A stretch of DNA of 64,000 nt, taken from Levilactobacillus huananensis. GTDB lineage: Bacteria > Bacillota > Bacilli > Lactobacillales > Lactobacillaceae. The translations under genes were made by a program, and so were the position numbers. The notes under the pieces were generated by a model. The model saw nothing but the letters and a program-made list of their open reading frames with translations, was not told the DNA's origin and ran no database searches. The stretch is from contig NZ_RHOC01000002.1 of assembly GCF_003946145.1 (NCBI RefSeq), forward strand, positions 1-64,000, read 5' to 3'. Shown piece after piece: positions 17,189-25,264 of the stretch. Numbering within the stretch: the stretch's first letter is position 1; each line of letters begins with the position of its first letter.

Positions 17189-17749
17189 TTAGTCTTCATC
17201 ATCATCGTCTTCTTCATCCAGACCGTCACGGGCATCGTTGCCCAATACGGCTTGAAGTTCTCTGATGATGTGGTTGTTAATTCCGCGCAGATTGATTAAA
17301 AAGCTGGCCAAAGCCGGGCGCTCTTCCTTATCCGCGAGTTTGATAGCTCGGTCAATGAAGAGGTTGTGCGTATCGGCATCGTGGATCAGGTCACCGACTT
17401 GGTCCGCTGCGGCCAGATACTTCTTGTCACCACTTTCTTGTAGCATGTTGTAGTCGTGGAATTCTTTCGTGGTGGTCGACACAATCTCGCCTTCATCCAA
17501 GAGGCGTTCACCTAACGCGTCAAATTGTGTTCGGTAGGTGGCAATGTAGTCACTTAGTAACTGGCGAACACTGAGTGCTAACGGTCCCTTAACGGACCAG
17601 CGAACTTGGTGAAATTTCACAATAGAAATATGAAGGTTGGCTAGAATGTGGTTAGTCATGGCCCCAGCCGTTGGAACGTGGTGATCATGTTCGGTTTGAG
17701 CTTGTTCGGCAGCGTAACGGTCTGCAATAGTCATGGTTGTTGTGGTCAT
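17189..17749 (-). CDS. dps: Dps-family ferritin-like protein
   Basis: 186-residue Dps-like four-helix protein, expected to store iron and protect DNA from peroxide. The DALGERLL segment keeps the Asp and Glu of the dinuclear site. In the first helix the usual HW pair reads RW (HQVRWSVKG), and the second conserved His (LHE position) is also absent, so the canonical intersubunit ferroxidase ligands look altered. The C-terminal tail is strongly acidic (DEEDDDDED), which argues against tail-mediated DNA binding. It lies 29 bp behind the HMA gene in the same operon. Confidence 0.82.
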   Translation of the reverse strand: MTTTTMTIADRYAAEQAQTEHDHHVPTAGAMTNHILANLHISIVKFHQVRWSVKGPLALSVRQLLSDYIATYRTQFDALGERLLDEGEIVSTTTKEFHDYNMLQESGDKKYLAAADQVGDLIHDADTHNLFIDRAIKLADKEERPALASFLINLRGINNHIIRELQAVLGNDARDGLDEEDDDDED

Positions 17750-17778
17750 TAGATGAACTTCCTTTCAGAATTAGGGGA

Positions 17779-18006
17779 TTAGAGAGCCTTAACTTTAGAA
17801 CTCTTAACGGTGTAGCCGAGATCGGTGACCGTGTCAGCTAGGTTCTCGGCCGTAACGGTGTCCTCGTCGAATTCAGCTTTAATCTTACTGGCATTGAAAA
17901 GCACCTTGACGTCCTTAACGCCATCTTTCTTACTAAGGGCACCTTCGATCTTAGTCATGCATGACGGGCAAGTCAGGTCGTCTAATTTCATGGTTACTTT
18001 ACTCAT
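17779..18006 (-). CDS. HMA-domain metallochaperone (CopZ-like)
   Basis: 75 residues, a single heavy-metal-associated ferredoxin-like domain with metal ligands in TCPSC at the start of the first helix. Such proteins carry Cu(I), Zn or similar ions to P1B ATPases. The start follows AAGGAGG. It is the first gene of the operon with dps and is controlled by the same type of operator/promoter as the P1B ATPase at 9809, which lacks its own HMA domain; this protein may deliver metal to that pump (inference). Confidence 0.88.
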   Translation of the reverse strand: MSKVTMKLDDLTCPSCMTKIEGALSKKDGVKDVKVLFNASKIKAEFDEDTVTAENLADTVTDLGYTVKSSKVKAL

Positions 18007-18052
18007 AAATAAAACCTCCTTAGGTTTTTCGTTTGTCTTGATTACATAACCT

Positions 18053-18096
18053 AGTATAGGGGGTCTTGGTTTGGAATTACTTGACTCAGATCAAGT
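18053..18096 (-). promoter_or_regulatory. FNR/CRP-type operator and promoter of the HMA-dps operon
   Basis: ACTTGACTCAGATCAAGT (18079-18096) is followed after exactly 20 nt by a minus-strand -10 TATACT (18053-18058). Both arms are identical to the site before the P1B ATPase and so is the spacing, with the dyad centred near -41.5. The same regulator probably activates both. Confidence 0.72.
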
Positions 18097-18242
18097 TGCG
18101 CAAATATTTAATTTTTTTTGAAAAGTGATCAAAAATCGCGAAAAAGGGCGGTTTATAGGCGATTTTGGAGCGTTGTAGTTTCAGTTTATCTATGAATATG
18201 AGACAATAGCATCAATGAGACAAAATAAGTGAGGGAAAGTAA

Positions 18243-19421
18243 ATGTCGAAAAGCAACAAGGAAGTCAGTCTAGCAGGGATCCTCTCAGCAACCCTGTTAC
18301 TTAATGCGGCTGCGGCGTGTATGTGGCCATTAACGACTGTGTATATGCATGATGAGTTACATCAAACTCTGACGCTCGCAGGGATCGCGCTGTTGGGAAT
18401 GTCGCTGTGTATGATTTTGGGAAATTGGTTAGGGGGCTGGTTGTTTGATAACTGGTCGCCATTCAAGACAGGGCTTCTGGGGACGTTGACATCGTTTATT
18501 CCGATGCTCCTGTTGATCTTTTTCCATGGCTGGCCCATCTTCGGGATTATGCTGCTCTTCATTGGCCTGGGTGACGGAATCGTGATGACCGTGGTGAACT
18601 CTTACGCGGCCAACGTACAATCGATTGGTAGTCGCCGGGTCTTTAATTACCTCTATATTGGGATGAACTTAGGGGTGGTATTGGGGACGCTGATGGTGGG
18701 GTATCTGATGGATCATGGGGTCACCCTGGTCTTTATGGCCGCCAGCATCTGTTATACGGCGTTGCTGATTATCTTCGTGGTCGACTTTCGAATGGATATT
18801 ACTACCAAGACGCATAAGCACGCCAAGGGTCCAGCCAAGCCAGCCCAGTTGAAGCTGATCTGGCTGATCAGTGCTTTGGTCTTCTGTCTGTACGTGGGGT
18901 ACTCCCTCTGGGAAAGTGTGATTTCTGTGCACATGACCAGCCTAGGAATCTCCTTTGAAAAGTATAGTTTGCTCTGGACACTAAATGGAATTCTCATCGT
19001 CTTTGGGCAACCACTGGCCAACCGAATTGGGACTTATTTCAAGATGAGTTCACAGATCGGGGTTGGAACGTTCGTCTTTATCATGTCGTTCTTAATGTTG
19101 GTGTTTGCTAAGACGTACGCGATGTTCGTGATCACCATGATCGTCTTAACGTTGGGTGAAATGACCGGGTTCCCTGGCATTCCCGCGTGGATCGACAAGC
19201 TGGCCGGTGACAACGAAAAAGGGAAGTTCCAAGGGATTTATAACATGGCCATTTCTTTTGGTCGAGCAGTCGGCCCGTTGTATGGTGGGATGATTATCGA
19301 ATATGGGAGTTACCATTCGCTCTTCCTATCCGTAACGGCCGTGATGTTGGTGGCACTGGCTGCCGTCATGTTACGTAATCGGCATAACCAAAGGCGGTTG
19401 CGCAAGGAACAGAATAAATAA
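18243..19421 (+). CDS. MFS multidrug-type transporter
   Basis: 392-residue, 12-helix MFS protein with a short loop between helices 2 and 3 (GNWLGGWLFDNWSPFKTG) and a charged central loop (about residues 185-200). It belongs to the drug:H+ antiporter-1 style of lactobacillar exporters; the substrate is unknown. It is monocistronic and starts behind GAGGGAAAG. Two hairpins follow. Confidence 0.8.
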   Translation: MSKSNKEVSLAGILSATLLLNAAAACMWPLTTVYMHDELHQTLTLAGIALLGMSLCMILGNWLGGWLFDNWSPFKTGLLGTLTSFIPMLLLIFFHGWPIFGIMLLFIGLGDGIVMTVVNSYAANVQSIGSRRVFNYLYIGMNLGVVLGTLMVGYLMDHGVTLVFMAASICYTALLIIFVVDFRMDITTKTHKHAKGPAKPAQLKLIWLISALVFCLYVGYSLWESVISVHMTSLGISFEKYSLLWTLNGILIVFGQPLANRIGTYFKMSSQIGVGTFVFIMSFLMLVFAKTYAMFVITMIVLTLGEMTGFPGIPAWIDKLAGDNEKGKFQGIYNMAISFGRAVGPLYGGMIIEYGSYHSLFLSVTAVMLVALAAVMLRNRHNQRRLRKEQNK

Positions 19422-19432
19422 ATTGAGATCTC

Positions 19433-19466
19433 GCCCTCTAAGCTGGCTACCAGTTTAGGGGGCTTT
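19433..19466 (+). terminator. MFS gene terminator
   Basis: A GCCCTCTAAGCTGG/CCAGTTTAGGGGGC stem with mismatches is followed by TTTAATG. Confidence 0.6.
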
Positions 19467-19490
19467 AATGTTGATCTCAATTTTAAAATT

Positions 19491-19540
19491 AAAAAGTCGG
19501 TTGAAAAAATCCTCAGATTTTTCTCAACCGGCTTTTATTT
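19491..19540. terminator. Bidirectional terminator
   Basis: An AGTCGGTTGA/TCAACCGGC arm with inner AAATC/GATTT pairing, with A-rich and T-rich flanks, lies between convergent genes. Confidence 0.7.
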
Positions 19541-19625
19541 ATAAGTGTAGCATGGGTTTAAGCAATGATGTGTTGTATAACTTTGTTATTATCATAGCCA
19601 AGCTTGTTCGTGAGCTAGATTTATT

Positions 19626-20306
19626 TTATTCATCAAGAACTCGCAGGCCTTTTGTTTTTAAAGAATCAAATTCAATGTTTGTGTTTTCCCCAACGGCTGT
19701 GATCAGTGCGTGCATACGGTTTCCATGGAGACCATAGTCGTAGGTATTACGGAAATAACCGGAGTAGTACTGCTTATAAACTGGGAAAACCCCAAGTGTC
19801 TGACCGTACATCCAGTAGAAGTGACTGCCGTCCATCATGCCTTCACTTGAGGCTGCGTTGCCACTATCATCCGCGGTTACTTGAGCCTTTAAAGCCACTG
19901 TTTTATATGTTTTGGTTGGTTCAATCGAGGCTTCTTTTTGATCGTTAACCAATTTTTTGGCTTTTTTGATCACACCGTTATAAGTTAAACCTTTGAAATC
20001 TTTTAATGGGATTGCAAAATTACCGTCGTCATTTTTGTAGCCAACAGTGTAATGTGTCATTTTGCCAGTGTTAATCGCATAAACATCAGACACTAAGGTA
20101 TCCTTTGTTATCGTATGGCTTAACTCATCGCCATCCACCCGATACCAGATTCGCTTGGCCGTTTTACCATCACTGTATAAACGCAACTTATCTGGCTGAT
20201 TTTTGGCGCTGGTATTTCCAGTCGAAGCAGTACTCGTCTTACCACATCCGACCAATAACAAGCCACATGATATCGTTAAAATAGCTGTTATAACTCCTTT
20301 TTTCAT
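19626..20306 (-). CDS. Putative lipoprotein
   Basis: 226 residues with a lipoprotein signal: Lys-rich start, hydrophobic stretch and lipobox LVGC with Cys21. The mature part begins with a Ser/Thr-rich linker and then a globular domain with many Tyr, Lys and Asp residues. It should be anchored on the outer face of the membrane. I do not recognise the family and give no function. Base composition is more AT-rich than the neighbours, which may point to separate ancestry. Confidence 0.8.
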   Translation of the reverse strand: MKKGVITAILTISCGLLLVGCGKTSTASTGNTSAKNQPDKLRLYSDGKTAKRIWYRVDGDELSHTITKDTLVSDVYAINTGKMTHYTVGYKNDDGNFAIPLKDFKGLTYNGVIKKAKKLVNDQKEASIEPTKTYKTVALKAQVTADDSGNAASSEGMMDGSHFYWMYGQTLGVFPVYKQYYSGYFRNTYDYGLHGNRMHALITAVGENTNIEFDSLKTKGLRVLDE

Positions 20307-20414
20307 CGAACACCCACCAAATATTTAACCCCTAAACATAATATTACAGCAGGGCAGTTCTAACTGTCAAGAGGATCAAGCAGTGTCACAATGCTTTAGT
20401 GAAAGCAATTCAGA

Positions 20415-21164
20415 TTAGTCGCTTAGAAAACCTTGTTGCCTCAAAGCTGTCGTGATACCGGCCCTTTGTTTCGGATCACGGGAAAACTCCGTGAGAATGT
20501 GGTGCGTGTAGGTCTCCTCACGCCGATGGTTCCCCCGCTGTTGGTAGTAGCTGGTAATGGCGCGATCATAAGCCGCTAGCTGTGGATCGGCAGGGTCTAA
20601 AGGCTGGTAGGTATTGTTAAAATGCATGAGTTCTTGGGGCAACCGTGGCTTCTGCTCAGGTTGTTCCGCTGGGTGGCCGATGGCCAAGCCCAACACAGGG
20701 AAAGTAAGGCTGGGCAGGTCAAAGGTTTGGATGAGGCGGGGAACATCATTGAGGATGCTGCCCATGATGGTGCTTCCAAGTCCCAGACTTTCACCGGCCG
20801 TGACGATCGCCTCAATTGCAATCGTGGCATCAAAGATGCCTGCTAAGAGTTTGTCGGTACTGTGAAGATTGCTCTGCGCTAAGACTGAGGTTCCCGCTAG
20901 TCGGGCATTACGAGCCTGATCGGCGATAAAAAGAAAATAATGACCAGCCTGTTCGAGCCACTGGTGACCGGTGATTTCACCGAGAATTGTCAACTTGGCT
21001 GGATCGGTGACACTAATAATGCTGACCTGTTGGGAGAAAGTACTGGTGGCGGCGTGCTGGGCTGCCGTAATCAGGGTATCAATCTCTGCGGTCGTCAGTT
21101 TTTCTGAGGTAAAGTGGCGAATACTGCGGTGAGCCATCAGGGTCGCGATCGTGGGGTTAGTCAT
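20415..21164 (-). CDS. NADPH-dependent nitroreductase, NfsA/FRP type
   Basis: 249-residue FMN oxidoreductase of the NfsA/flavin reductase P group. HRSIRHFTSE near the N-terminus is the FMN-phosphate motif, and GLGSTIMG with LGLAIGHP are family landmarks. The start at ATG 21164 overlaps the nrdI stop (ATGACTAA), so it is translationally coupled to nrdI; a TTG two codons earlier is also in frame. Confidence 0.87.
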   Translation of the reverse strand: MTNPTIATLMAHRSIRHFTSEKLTTAEIDTLITAAQHAATSTFSQQVSIISVTDPAKLTILGEITGHQWLEQAGHYFLFIADQARNARLAGTSVLAQSNLHSTDKLLAGIFDATIAIEAIVTAGESLGLGSTIMGSILNDVPRLIQTFDLPSLTFPVLGLAIGHPAEQPEQKPRLPQELMHFNNTYQPLDPADPQLAAYDRAITSYYQQRGNHRREETYTHHILTEFSRDPKQRAGITTALRQQGFLSD

Positions 21165-21630
21165 CGACAAGCACGACTTTCATGCGGGCGACGAGGGCGT
21201 CGTAGACGCGTTGTTCATCACGAGGAACGCCACGGAGCTCATAGTTGGCGATGAAGGGGGCGTCGAACTTCTGAGCGTAACGTTTAGCTGTTAGACAGTA
21301 TTGTTCGTTGAAATTTCGGTTTCCACTGCCGACGACACCAACCAGGTACTTGGCGTTCTGACCGTAGGCGATATATTCCCCCAGGACATTGGTCATGAGT
21401 TCCTTAACGCCGTTGTCGATACCATTTCCCCCATCTAGATAGGTGGGGACGAAACAGAAGTAGGGTTGCGTTTCGTCGACAAAGTCACTGGCTTCGCTGA
21501 TTTCCGTGGCCGTAATCGTTGGTAGCTCTGGGTTACTTTCGTGTTGTTTGGCGGCGAAGGCCGTGAGATTCTCAACAAAGTTCCGGGTATTACCCTCGAT
21601 CGAAATGTATAAAACACGTAATGACTGCAT
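21157..21630 (-). CDS. nrdI: NrdI-like flavodoxin
   Basis: 157 residues. The N-terminal flavodoxin motif (ISIEGNTRNF) binds the FMN phosphate, and GSGNRNFNEQYC is the NrdI signature. NrdI activates the manganese form of class Ib ribonucleotide reductase. No nrdE, nrdF or nrdH is adjacent; it pairs with a nitroreductase, which could act as its electron source (inference). The start ATG 21630 follows GGAGGG; the longer frame to 21660 lacks a ribosome site. Confidence 0.88.
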   Translation of the reverse strand: MQSLRVLYISIEGNTRNFVENLTAFAAKQHESNPELPTITATEISEASDFVDETQPYFCFVPTYLDGGNGIDNGVKELMTNVLGEYIAYGQNAKYLVGVVGSGNRNFNEQYCLTAKRYAQKFDAPFIANYELRGVPRDEQRVYDALVARMKVVLVDD

Positions 21631-21737
21631 AAAATTTCCCTCCGCTTTCAAAATTTTCAATTAATACCAGTGTACTCGGATCAGGGGTGAAATGCTCTTA
21701 AGAATGCCTCGCTAATTTCTGACATCTGGGAGGAGAC

Positions 21738-21766
21738 TTGTCAAAGTTCAGTCAATATGCTATTCT
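21738..21766 (+). promoter_or_regulatory. Promoter of the ABC-F gene
   Basis: TTGTCA and TATTCT are 17 bp apart with a TGn extension (TGCTATTCT). Transcription from here gives a leader of about 225 nt before the ABC-F start. Confidence 0.7.
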
Positions 21767-21772
21767 GGGGCT

Positions 21773-21999
21773 ACTTTAAGAAAGAACGAGGTATTCAGCC
21801 GATGCGTAACTAATCAATTCTCAACTGTTTGTCAGCACCATCCCACGAGTCTAGGGGTGGAGTGGGCCTGCATTTGGGATTGATGGTTACGCCGACTGAG
21901 TTGCCAGAGCAACCGGTGGGCGCCGTTTCCAATTGGGAAACGCGACCACTTTTTTTGTGCGGTGCCATCAATCCCTGCTTTCAAAAGGGGGACGATCTT
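21773..21999 (+). promoter_or_regulatory. Attenuator-like leader of the ABC-F gene
   Basis: The leader holds, in order: a minimal reading frame MRN-stop at 21802-21813 with GAGG ten nt upstream; a hairpin CCCAC/GTGGG near 21843-21865; GTTGC/GCAAC at 21900-21913; and an intrinsic terminator (21915-21956) ending in seven T. GGGATTGATGG (21876-21886) can pair with CCATCAATCCC (21965-21975) across the terminator. This is the plan of ribosome-stall attenuation known for antibiotic-resistance ABC-F genes. No experiment is implied. Confidence 0.65.
21915..21956 (+). terminator. Intrinsic terminator inside the ABC-F leader
   Basis: A GGTGGGCGCCGTTTCC/GGGAAACGCGACCAC stem is followed by TTTTTTT, about 45 nt before the coding start, so full-length message needs read-through. 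Confidence 0.75.
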
Positions 22000-23514
22000 T
22001 TGACACAATTAACCTTAACAAATTTAACGAAAACAGTTGCCGGTGAAACACTTTTCACGGCGGAACGCCTAACGGCGCAGACCGGCGATCGTGTCGGCAT
22101 TATCGGCGCTAATGGTGGGGGAAAAACCACATTGGCCCGCATCATCACGGGTGTCGATACCGATTTTGAGGGAACTCGCGCCGTGAATGCGAGTGTTCAG
22201 CTGGTACCACAGATTGCACCAGTCGTTGGTCGATCTGGCGGGCAAAGTATGCTAGATCGGGTCCGTCGCGCGTTGAGTCAACATCCAGCAATTCTGATTT
22301 TGGATGAACCTTCAGCTAACTTGGATGACCGTCATCAGGATTGGCTTCGACAACAGCTTTTACATTATCCGGGTCTCCTGATTGTGATTTCCCATGACCG
22401 GGACCTGTTAACGACGGTAGCAACGCAAATCTGGTCGCTTGAAAACCACCAATATACGCAGTATAACGGAGACTACACTCATTTTATGAGTGAACGGCAG
22501 CAAACGCGGGACAACAATCTGTCGCAGTATCACCGGGAACAACGCGAGCGTCGCGAACTCCAGCAGGCGGTCCAGGCACGGCACGAGAAGGCCGCTCGAG
22601 TTCGTAAGGGGAGTCGGCGGTTAACGGCGGCTGAACGGAGTAATACGCGTTCGATTCGAGAACAGAACGCCGGCAAGATGGAACGAGGTGCTCGGGCCTT
22701 ACAGGATCGTGCCGATCGCCAAACGACGACGGTTAAGCCCCATGAAGCCGCACCGGTTAAGTTGTTAGCAACTGACCTGCCACCAGTGACGGGGAAGTAT
22801 CTGATCACCGTGGATGACTTGCATCTGACCCATGGCAAACACGACCTGGCCAGCCATGTTCGATTGCGGATCAAGCCCGGGGAACGGGTTGCTCTGAGTG
22901 GCCCTAACGGAAGCGGGAAAACGACGCTGATTACCGCCGTGCTCACTCACGCAGCTCAGACGCGCCTAGCTCCCAGTGCCCGAGTAGGTTATTTCCATCA
23001 GGATATGACCCAGTTACCTGCCGATCAAACGGTCTGGGGGTTCCTCAGTCGAGCCACCACGCTTGACCGCAACCGCACGCGACAGATCATGGGGGCATTC
23101 GGCCTGACGGCGACGTTCTACGACCGCCCTATCGGCGATCTCAGTGGGGGTGAACGGGTGAAGTTACAGCTCCTGGGAATTCTGGTGAGTGCTAGCAATC
23201 TCTTGGTCTTAGACGAACCCACGAATTATTTGGATTTACCAGCTCTGCAAGCCTTAGAGGACTTTCTCGTGGGCTATCCGGGAACGATGCTCTTCGTCGC
23301 TCACGACCAGGCCTTTCGCCAGAAGGTAGCCACACGCACGGTGGTGCTGCAGGATCAAGAACTACGAGACCCTGCGCACAGTGCTAAGGGAGTCCCAGCT
23401 TCGGATCTGCCCCGCCTGCAGTTTGAGTACGATCAGTTGATGATGGCACCGGAGTTAGATACGAAACGATTGCGGGAACTGCGTGATCAGATTGCGCAGG
23501 CTAAACGTGCCTAA
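22000..23514 (+). CDS. ABC-F ATPase, ribosome-protection type
   Basis: 504 residues from TTG 22000, placed by AGGGGG about 8 nt upstream; the frame reaching back to 21829 reads through the leader. Two ABC domains have no membrane part. Walker A motifs are GANGGGKTT and GPNGSGKTT; signature-like SGGQ and LSGGERVKL; Walker B LILDEPSANLD and LVLDEPTNYLD. An Arg/Lys-rich linker (about residues 170-260) lies between them and carries the drug-site-reaching element in this family. The first domain is short, as in Vga/Msr/VmlR proteins. It probably frees ribosomes from a peptidyl-transferase antibiotic; the drug is unknown. Confidence 0.88.
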   Translation: MTQLTLTNLTKTVAGETLFTAERLTAQTGDRVGIIGANGGGKTTLARIITGVDTDFEGTRAVNASVQLVPQIAPVVGRSGGQSMLDRVRRALSQHPAILILDEPSANLDDRHQDWLRQQLLHYPGLLIVISHDRDLLTTVATQIWSLENHQYTQYNGDYTHFMSERQQTRDNNLSQYHREQRERRELQQAVQARHEKAARVRKGSRRLTAAERSNTRSIREQNAGKMERGARALQDRADRQTTTVKPHEAAPVKLLATDLPPVTGKYLITVDDLHLTHGKHDLASHVRLRIKPGERVALSGPNGSGKTTLITAVLTHAAQTRLAPSARVGYFHQDMTQLPADQTVWGFLSRATTLDRNRTRQIMGAFGLTATFYDRPIGDLSGGERVKLQLLGILVSASNLLVLDEPTNYLDLPALQALEDFLVGYPGTMLFVAHDQAFRQKVATRTVVLQDQELRDPAHSAKGVPASDLPRLQFEYDQLMMAPELDTKRLRELRDQIAQAKRA

Positions 23515-23693
23515 TTCTGGCAATTATTAGTTAAAAAGGAAAATAGTTCTTCTTTAGAAACTTTTTGAGCGGGATCGCTTACGAAGTTTCTTTTTTTCTG
23601 GTAGAGTAATCCATTGTGTGTGAATATATGAAGGAGAGTGTGAAAACAAATGGATTCAGTACAAAGTAGCCAAACAAAAGTGGCCGGGTACCT

Positions 23694-25064
23694 GTGGCTC
23701 ATCCCATGCTTGCCATGATGGGGATGCTCATTGGGGGCTTTGTCGGGATGTTTTCTGAAACATCTTTGAATATTGCTTTGCCTCAGCTAATGGTTCAATT
23801 GAACGTGACCACTGCAACGGTACAATGGTTGGTGACGGGTTATATGTTAATGGTTGGCGTGGTTTTGCCATTATCCAGTATTATTACGAAGTGGTTTACG
23901 ACGCGACAGGTTATCCTGTTTGCATTGGTAGATTTTGCCGTTGGTGCCGTGATTTCGGCCTCTGCACCAGGATTCGGAGTGTTACTCTTCGGTCGAATGA
24001 TCCAAGGGATCGCCACCGGATTGATTCTGCCATTGATGTTCACGGTTGCCATGCAAATCTTTCCACCCTACAAGCTAGGGGCTGCCATGGGAATGGTGGG
24101 CCTGGTCATTATGTTTGCCCCCGCGGTGGGACCAACATTGGCGGGTCTGGTTCTCGGAATCGCTTCTTGGCGGTGGATCTTCTGGTTATTCGTGCCATTT
24201 TTGGTGATCGCCTTTATTTTTGCGGTGACATCACTAGAAAATATCGCACCGGTGACGCGGCCTAAAGTCGACTTTCTTTCAATCGTGTTATCTACGATTG
24301 GGTTTGGTAGCCTGGTCGTGGGTGTCAGCCTGGCCAGTGACCACGGTTGGGGGTCATTAGCCGTTATCGGGAGTCTGCTCGTCGGGATTGTTGTCCTCGC
24401 CTGGTACACGCATCGGCAATTAAATATGGAAAAGCCGATTCTAAACTTACGGGCTTTTGCTATTCCTGGTTTCCGAATTGGGGCCAGTCTGGTTATGATT
24501 AATTTCGGAATTATTCTCTCCGCAATGTACCTGTTACCTATGTACATTCAAAAAGGGGCATTGGTCCCCGTGGCTCTGACTGGGATTATCATGTTTCCTG
24601 GTGGGGTCATGAACGCCATTGTCTCCGTCGTCTCTGGTCGGTTGTATGACCGAATCGGAGCACGGATGCCGGCTCGGTTAGGCTTTATCATTTCAATGAT
24701 TGGGGCGCTCTTATTGGCCTTCACCACGACCAACAGTGCCATCTGGTACATCATTTTGGCCCATGTCATCTTGATGATTGGGGCACCCCTGGCGATGTCA
24801 CCGTCGCAAACCCATGGGCTCAACGCCTTAACGGGACCGATTGCGGCCGATGGTAGTGCGATTATGAATACCCTGCAACAGATCGTCGGTGCCATTGCCA
24901 CAGCGATCGCCACGAGTCTGTTAGGTATCGGGCAAGCTGCTTATAGTGGCGGGAGTCATGCGGCAGCTTTCGTAAACGGGGCTCACTATGGTTTTTACTT
25001 TACCTTCGTATTAGCGGTGGTCGGTTTCCTCTTAGCCCTCCGTTTACCTAAGCAGGCGCGATAA
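23694..25064 (+). CDS. DHA2-family MFS efflux transporter, 5' end apparently frameshifted
   Basis: 456 residues in the open frame from GTG 23694, EmrB/QacA/LmrB type, multi-helix exporter with VTGYMLMVGVVLPLSS (motif A region) and GPTLAGLVL (motif C, antiporter). The only good ribosome site (AAGGAG) precedes ATG 23650, whose frame (MDSVQSSQTKVAGY...) stops after 22 codons. Inserting one base after GGGTA near 23687 would join the two frames as ...KVAGY-PVAHPMLAMMG, so a one-base loss is likely. As only the cytoplasmic N-terminus is affected, some function from GTG 23694 is possible. Substrate unknown. Confidence 0.75.
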   Translation: MAHPMLAMMGMLIGGFVGMFSETSLNIALPQLMVQLNVTTATVQWLVTGYMLMVGVVLPLSSIITKWFTTRQVILFALVDFAVGAVISASAPGFGVLLFGRMIQGIATGLILPLMFTVAMQIFPPYKLGAAMGMVGLVIMFAPAVGPTLAGLVLGIASWRWIFWLFVPFLVIAFIFAVTSLENIAPVTRPKVDFLSIVLSTIGFGSLVVGVSLASDHGWGSLAVIGSLLVGIVVLAWYTHRQLNMEKPILNLRAFAIPGFRIGASLVMINFGIILSAMYLLPMYIQKGALVPVALTGIIMFPGGVMNAIVSVVSGRLYDRIGARMPARLGFIISMIGALLLAFTTTNSAIWYIILAHVILMIGAPLAMSPSQTHGLNALTGPIAADGSAIMNTLQQIVGAIATAIATSLLGIGQAAYSGGSHAAAFVNGAHYGFYFTFVLAVVGFLLALRLPKQAR

Positions 25065-25080
25065 ATTAAATTTAATTGTT

Positions 25081-25120
25081 GGGGACCTCGGCTGATTAGC
25101 TGGGGGCCTTTTGCTTTTTT
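25081..25120 (+). terminator. MFS gene terminator
   Basis: A GGACCTCGGCT/AGCTGGGGGCC stem with one mismatch is followed by TTTTGCTTTTTT. Confidence 0.65.
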
Positions 25121-25264
25121 CGGAAAGGGATTAGGCGAGTGATCCGATCACAGAACGGGTGATCTGACCTGAATCTTGCGATCGGTTGTGCTATAATCGA
25201 AAATACTTTGTTAATGAACGACTTGTATTCCATTGAATGACAGTTAGGAGGATCAAAGAACGTC

